Assembly: GCA_021292165.1 (NCBI GenBank)
Contig: CM037879.1
Location: forward strand, 286,972,272-287,036,271
Direction of reading: 5' to 3'
Source: Shinisaurus crocodilurus
Lineage: Eukaryota > Chordata > Lepidosauria > Squamata > Shinisauridae
Length of the DNA stretch: 64,000 nt
This document shows, one piece after another, positions 61,452 through 64,000 of the stretch; position 1 is the stretch's first letter; each line of letters starts with the position of its first letter. The position numbers and the translations under genes were made by a program. Under the pieces are notes generated by a model, which saw nothing but the letters and a program-made list of their open reading frames with translations, was not told where the DNA came from and made no database searches.

Positions 61452-61824
61452 AGGGGTGGGTGATCTGCCCACCATCCAACTTGCTGGGCACTCGGCGAGC
61501 ACTACTGCCGACGCCATGCCTGCAAAGCTAGTCCCGGCAACATGCTTTTTACGTATAAACTGTCGTAAGATACGTTAAATGCGGCCACGATTTGCGTGAC
61601 TTGCGCAAATCGTGGCTGGGTTTAACATAACTTAGGCCATTTTCTACGTAAAAAGTGTACCGCCGGGAACCCGGAAGTCACTTCCCTGGCTCGGCTCATG
61701 AGAACGCGAGTTGAGCCAGGGAAGCAGGTAAGCCGAGCAGAGCTCGGGGGCCCCGAGCCCGGTGAGTTCGCCGGACTTCCACCCACCCACCCACCCCAAT
61801 CAAGCTCCGTACACATCCCTAGCT
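61452..61824 (-). mobile_element. TAGGG hairpin element, full length, both TA flanks
   Basis: TAGGGGTGGGTGATCTGCCC to CGTACACATCCCTA. The core TTTACGTATAAACTGTCGTA and ACTTAGGCCATTTTCTACGT flank GCGGCCACGATTTGCGTG and CGCAAATCGTGGC. In the opposite orientation to the 48019 copy. Confidence 0.82.
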
Positions 61825-62020
61825 GCGGGAGAGAGACAGTCTGTCTTGCCTCCTAACTTTTATGATAACTGCTCCCAAAGCAAATGGGGATACCAATACT
61901 GGCCCACCTCACAGGGTTGTTGCAAGAGTCACTGAAGTGAGATCCATCCTTGCCAGAGTCAACGCTGGAGAACATTCGTACAGCTTTCAATCTCCCCCAT
62001 GCAATGGGAGGCAAGGCAGC
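61825..62020. other. Intron spacer
   Basis: Contains a decayed SINE-like GCCCACCTCACAGGGTTGTT near 61902. Otherwise unassigned. Confidence 0.35.
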
Positions 62021-62028
62021 TGTGCCCG

Positions 62029-62182
62029 CAGGGCCGGTGCTACCATTAGGCCAACTAGGCAGCCGCCTAGGGCGCAGGGCTAAAGGGGGCGCCAGAAATA
62101 GGGAGGGAGGGCTCAAGTGGGAAGGGGGGGCGCTAAATATCTGATCTTGCCTAGGGCACCCAACTGCCTTGCACCAGTCCTG
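62029..62182. mobile_element. hAT MITE with perfect 8-bp target duplication
   Basis: CAGGGCCGGTGCTACCATTA at the left, CCTTGCACCAGTCCTG at the right, 154 bp. TGTGCCCG flanks it at 62021-62028 and 62183-62190. Same family as 41023. Confidence 0.93.
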
Positions 62183-62190
62183 TGTGCCCG

Positions 62191-62775
62191 TGGCATCTCT
62201 TGCCCATTCCCTCCTCCCTGGCCCTAGGATCTGCCCCCCCCCCCCTGATTTCTGTGTCGCATAGCTGGAGCGAGAGAGCAGGGAAGCAACAGGCAGTAGA
62301 AGCCACGGCTCTCTTACCTCCTGCTGCATTGGGAGATCAAAAGATATATGAACGCTCTCCGGCTTTGACTCTGGCAGCGCTACTTGAGGCAATGCCTGTG
62401 AAGTGTTTTGAACACACTCAAGTGCTCTTTATCAATGGTAATTAATTTATTCAGCTATTTCCCTTTTTTTGTCAGTAATTTGCCTTTTCGTACAGCTCAG
62501 AATCCACTACCGTCGCCTCCTCCCTGAGGAAGAGTGTGGTAGGAGAACTATCGCAACCTCCTGCCTCCTCCTTCTCATGGGGGATCAGGTCCAAGAGGAG
62601 GCAGCGATGTTCTCAGGCCAGGACTTTGGGGCAGAACGAGGTGTCCTGTGTGGTAGCTCAGCATGGGGTCCCCAGAGGAGACTGGGTTGCAGCGGTGGTC
62701 CTGCCGGTTGCATCCAGTAAAGTAAAGCAAGGTTCTCGGCAGGTGAAGCCAGACAGGACCCTGGCCAGCTCACTA
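62191..62775. other. Intron, no gene seen
   Basis: Unassigned. Overlapping frames near 62469-62808 have no recognised domain. Confidence 0.35.
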
Positions 62776-62942
62776 GGCCTGTGGCTCACGCTGGCTCAGC
62801 TTGTCTGAGTGTGGAAAGCTAAGCAGGGTCAGGCCTGGTTATTCCTTGGATGGGAGACCCCTCCTCTAGTTTCCTGCATTGAGCAGGGGGTTGGACTCGA
62901 TGGCCTTCTAGGCCCCTTCCAACTCGATGATCTATGAGACTA
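62776..62942 (+). mobile_element. 5S rRNA-derived SINE with CR1-like tail
   Basis: GGCCTGTGGCTCACGCTGGC, GTGTGGAAAGCTAAGCAGGG, CTTGGATGGGAGACC head and GGGGGTTGGACTCGATGGCC, CCAACTCGATGATCTATGAG tail. Confidence 0.9.
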
Positions 62943-64000
62943 AGAGCTGTTGTCTCAGTAACATGTAGAGGCCTTATGGAGCCTTTTGAAGGCTGGCAGG
63001 TCTGGGATTCCTGTTAAACCCTGCCCCCTCTGAGGAGCTGTCTACTTCTTCAAGGGCCATTGTCCAGTTCTGCATCTGCTAGCAACTATGGTGTGGAGGT
63101 GTTGAGGACTACAACGGAGGAGTGCCCCATGATCTGTAGGAGTTTGGTAAAGTGATGTCTGGAAGGTCCCAGAGTAGCAGTTGATGGATTACTAGAGGAA
63201 GCCTCATCCCCCTCTCAGACCTCCTCTGAGCCCAAATGAGGGACGAGGTCAGAAAACATTACACTGTGGGTGGGGTGGGGTGGGGTGGGGTGGGGGTGAG
63301 AGCAAAGGCAGCAAAGCTAACCAAATTTTGAAGTAAGTGAAGGATACAAATTACCATCTAAAGACAGGGATGGAGAGCATAAGACCACTGAGTCCAGCAT
63401 CTAACACGATCAAGCTGCCTAGCTGGGCCCTGAGCCAGGAAGCTCCCCTCTCTTTGATTCTCTTCACTCCCAGACTGGCCGTTTCTGCAGCCGATTCCAC
63501 GTGGCCTACTCCAAGGAGGACATGGGTAAATTAATGTGGATGGTTCGTTAACAGCTACTTTCCATTTCCTCCTTCCTCAGGGAGTAGGACTTAAAGATTC
63601 TGGAGGGGGGATACAGAAAATGGCAGCAAAATTGATGAAGGGGAAGGTGGGTCCACTTCCTTCAGAAGACAGGCCAAAGTCGTTGAGAGTTTATTAGCTC
63701 AGGGTAAAGAAGAAAAAGAAAGGAAAAAAAGGGGGGGGAAGGCAACTGAGTGGAGGATCGTGACACGATGAAATCATGAATGGCGTTGAGAGAATGAATG
63801 AGGAGAGGTTATCCTTTCTGCCTGAGAACGCTAGACGTTGGTCCTATCCACAGCCTTACAAAGGCATGGACAGCCTTTGTGACCCAGGAAGAACAGGGCA
63901 GTGGTCCAGAAGGGCAGAGGTCTGGCTACTCATGCATGTTACCCTTGCTCAGCTCACGGCTGCTGCCAACCTCGTCGTTTTTGCCAAACGAGGGGCAGGA
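62943..64000. other. Intron, (GGGGT)n tract, no gene seen
   Basis: A GGGGT pentamer repeat lies at about 63268-63297, able in principle to form a G-quadruplex. The rest is unassigned. No upstream PLXNA4 exon was recognised. Confidence 0.4.

Noticed and set aside
1..64000. CRISPR arrays, operons, bacterial promoters or ribosome binding sites
   Set aside because: The window is vertebrate nuclear DNA with spliced exons. The tandem repeats seen are microsatellites and minisatellites without spacer structure.

Overview
This window is vertebrate nuclear DNA, almost certainly from a squamate reptile (probably a lizard). The only host gene I can support is PLXNA4 (plexin-A4), on the minus strand. 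Five consecutive internal coding exons lie at 34937-34814, 25614-25461, 21373-21274, 18372-18258 and 4388-4188. They join in frame across four introns with GT..AG borders and encode about 231 residues: the end of the first PSI domain, the first IPT-like segment, the second PSI domain and the start of the next IPT domain. The flanks (1-4187 and 34938-64000) are parts of two further introns. I found no other exon in them, no promoter and no functional RNA gene.

The reptile assignment rests on the repeats: CR1 LINE 3' ends in several subfamilies, a young L2-clade LINE with many dead 3' ends, tRNA-headed CORE/MIR-like SINEs that share the L2-style tail, a second tRNA-derived SINE with a CR1-like tail, 5S rRNA-headed SINEs with a CR1-like tail, one L1 3' end, and many GT/CA microsatellites. 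The assignment is inference; no species-diagnostic marker was seen.

Layout. 1-4.2 kb: intron with palindromic elements and an (ATC)n tract. 4.2-18.3 kb: a 13.9-kb intron with hairpin elements, a cluster of hAT-type palindromes, a CR1 split by a terminal-inverted-repeat (TIR) element, a SINE split by a MITE, and several L2 ends. 18.3-25.6 kb: three exons with short introns. 25.6-34.8 kb: CR1, hAT and SINE copies. 34.8-64 kb: the 5'-side intron, with duplicated segments, an L1 interrupted by an L2, a nearly full-length L2 (50.46-53.39 kb) broken by one single-base frameshift, and a 658-bp inverted-repeat element at 60.2-60.9 kb that looks Penelope-like.

The strongest unexplained structure is a family of roughly 370-480-bp elements that can fold into long hairpins. 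They end in TAGGGATG/TAGGGGTG-type termini, lie between TA dinucleotides, and occur at least a dozen times. Several shorter palindromic families sit beside them. The genes do not form a pathway here: one neuronal guidance-receptor gene hosts a dense, nested repeat landscape.
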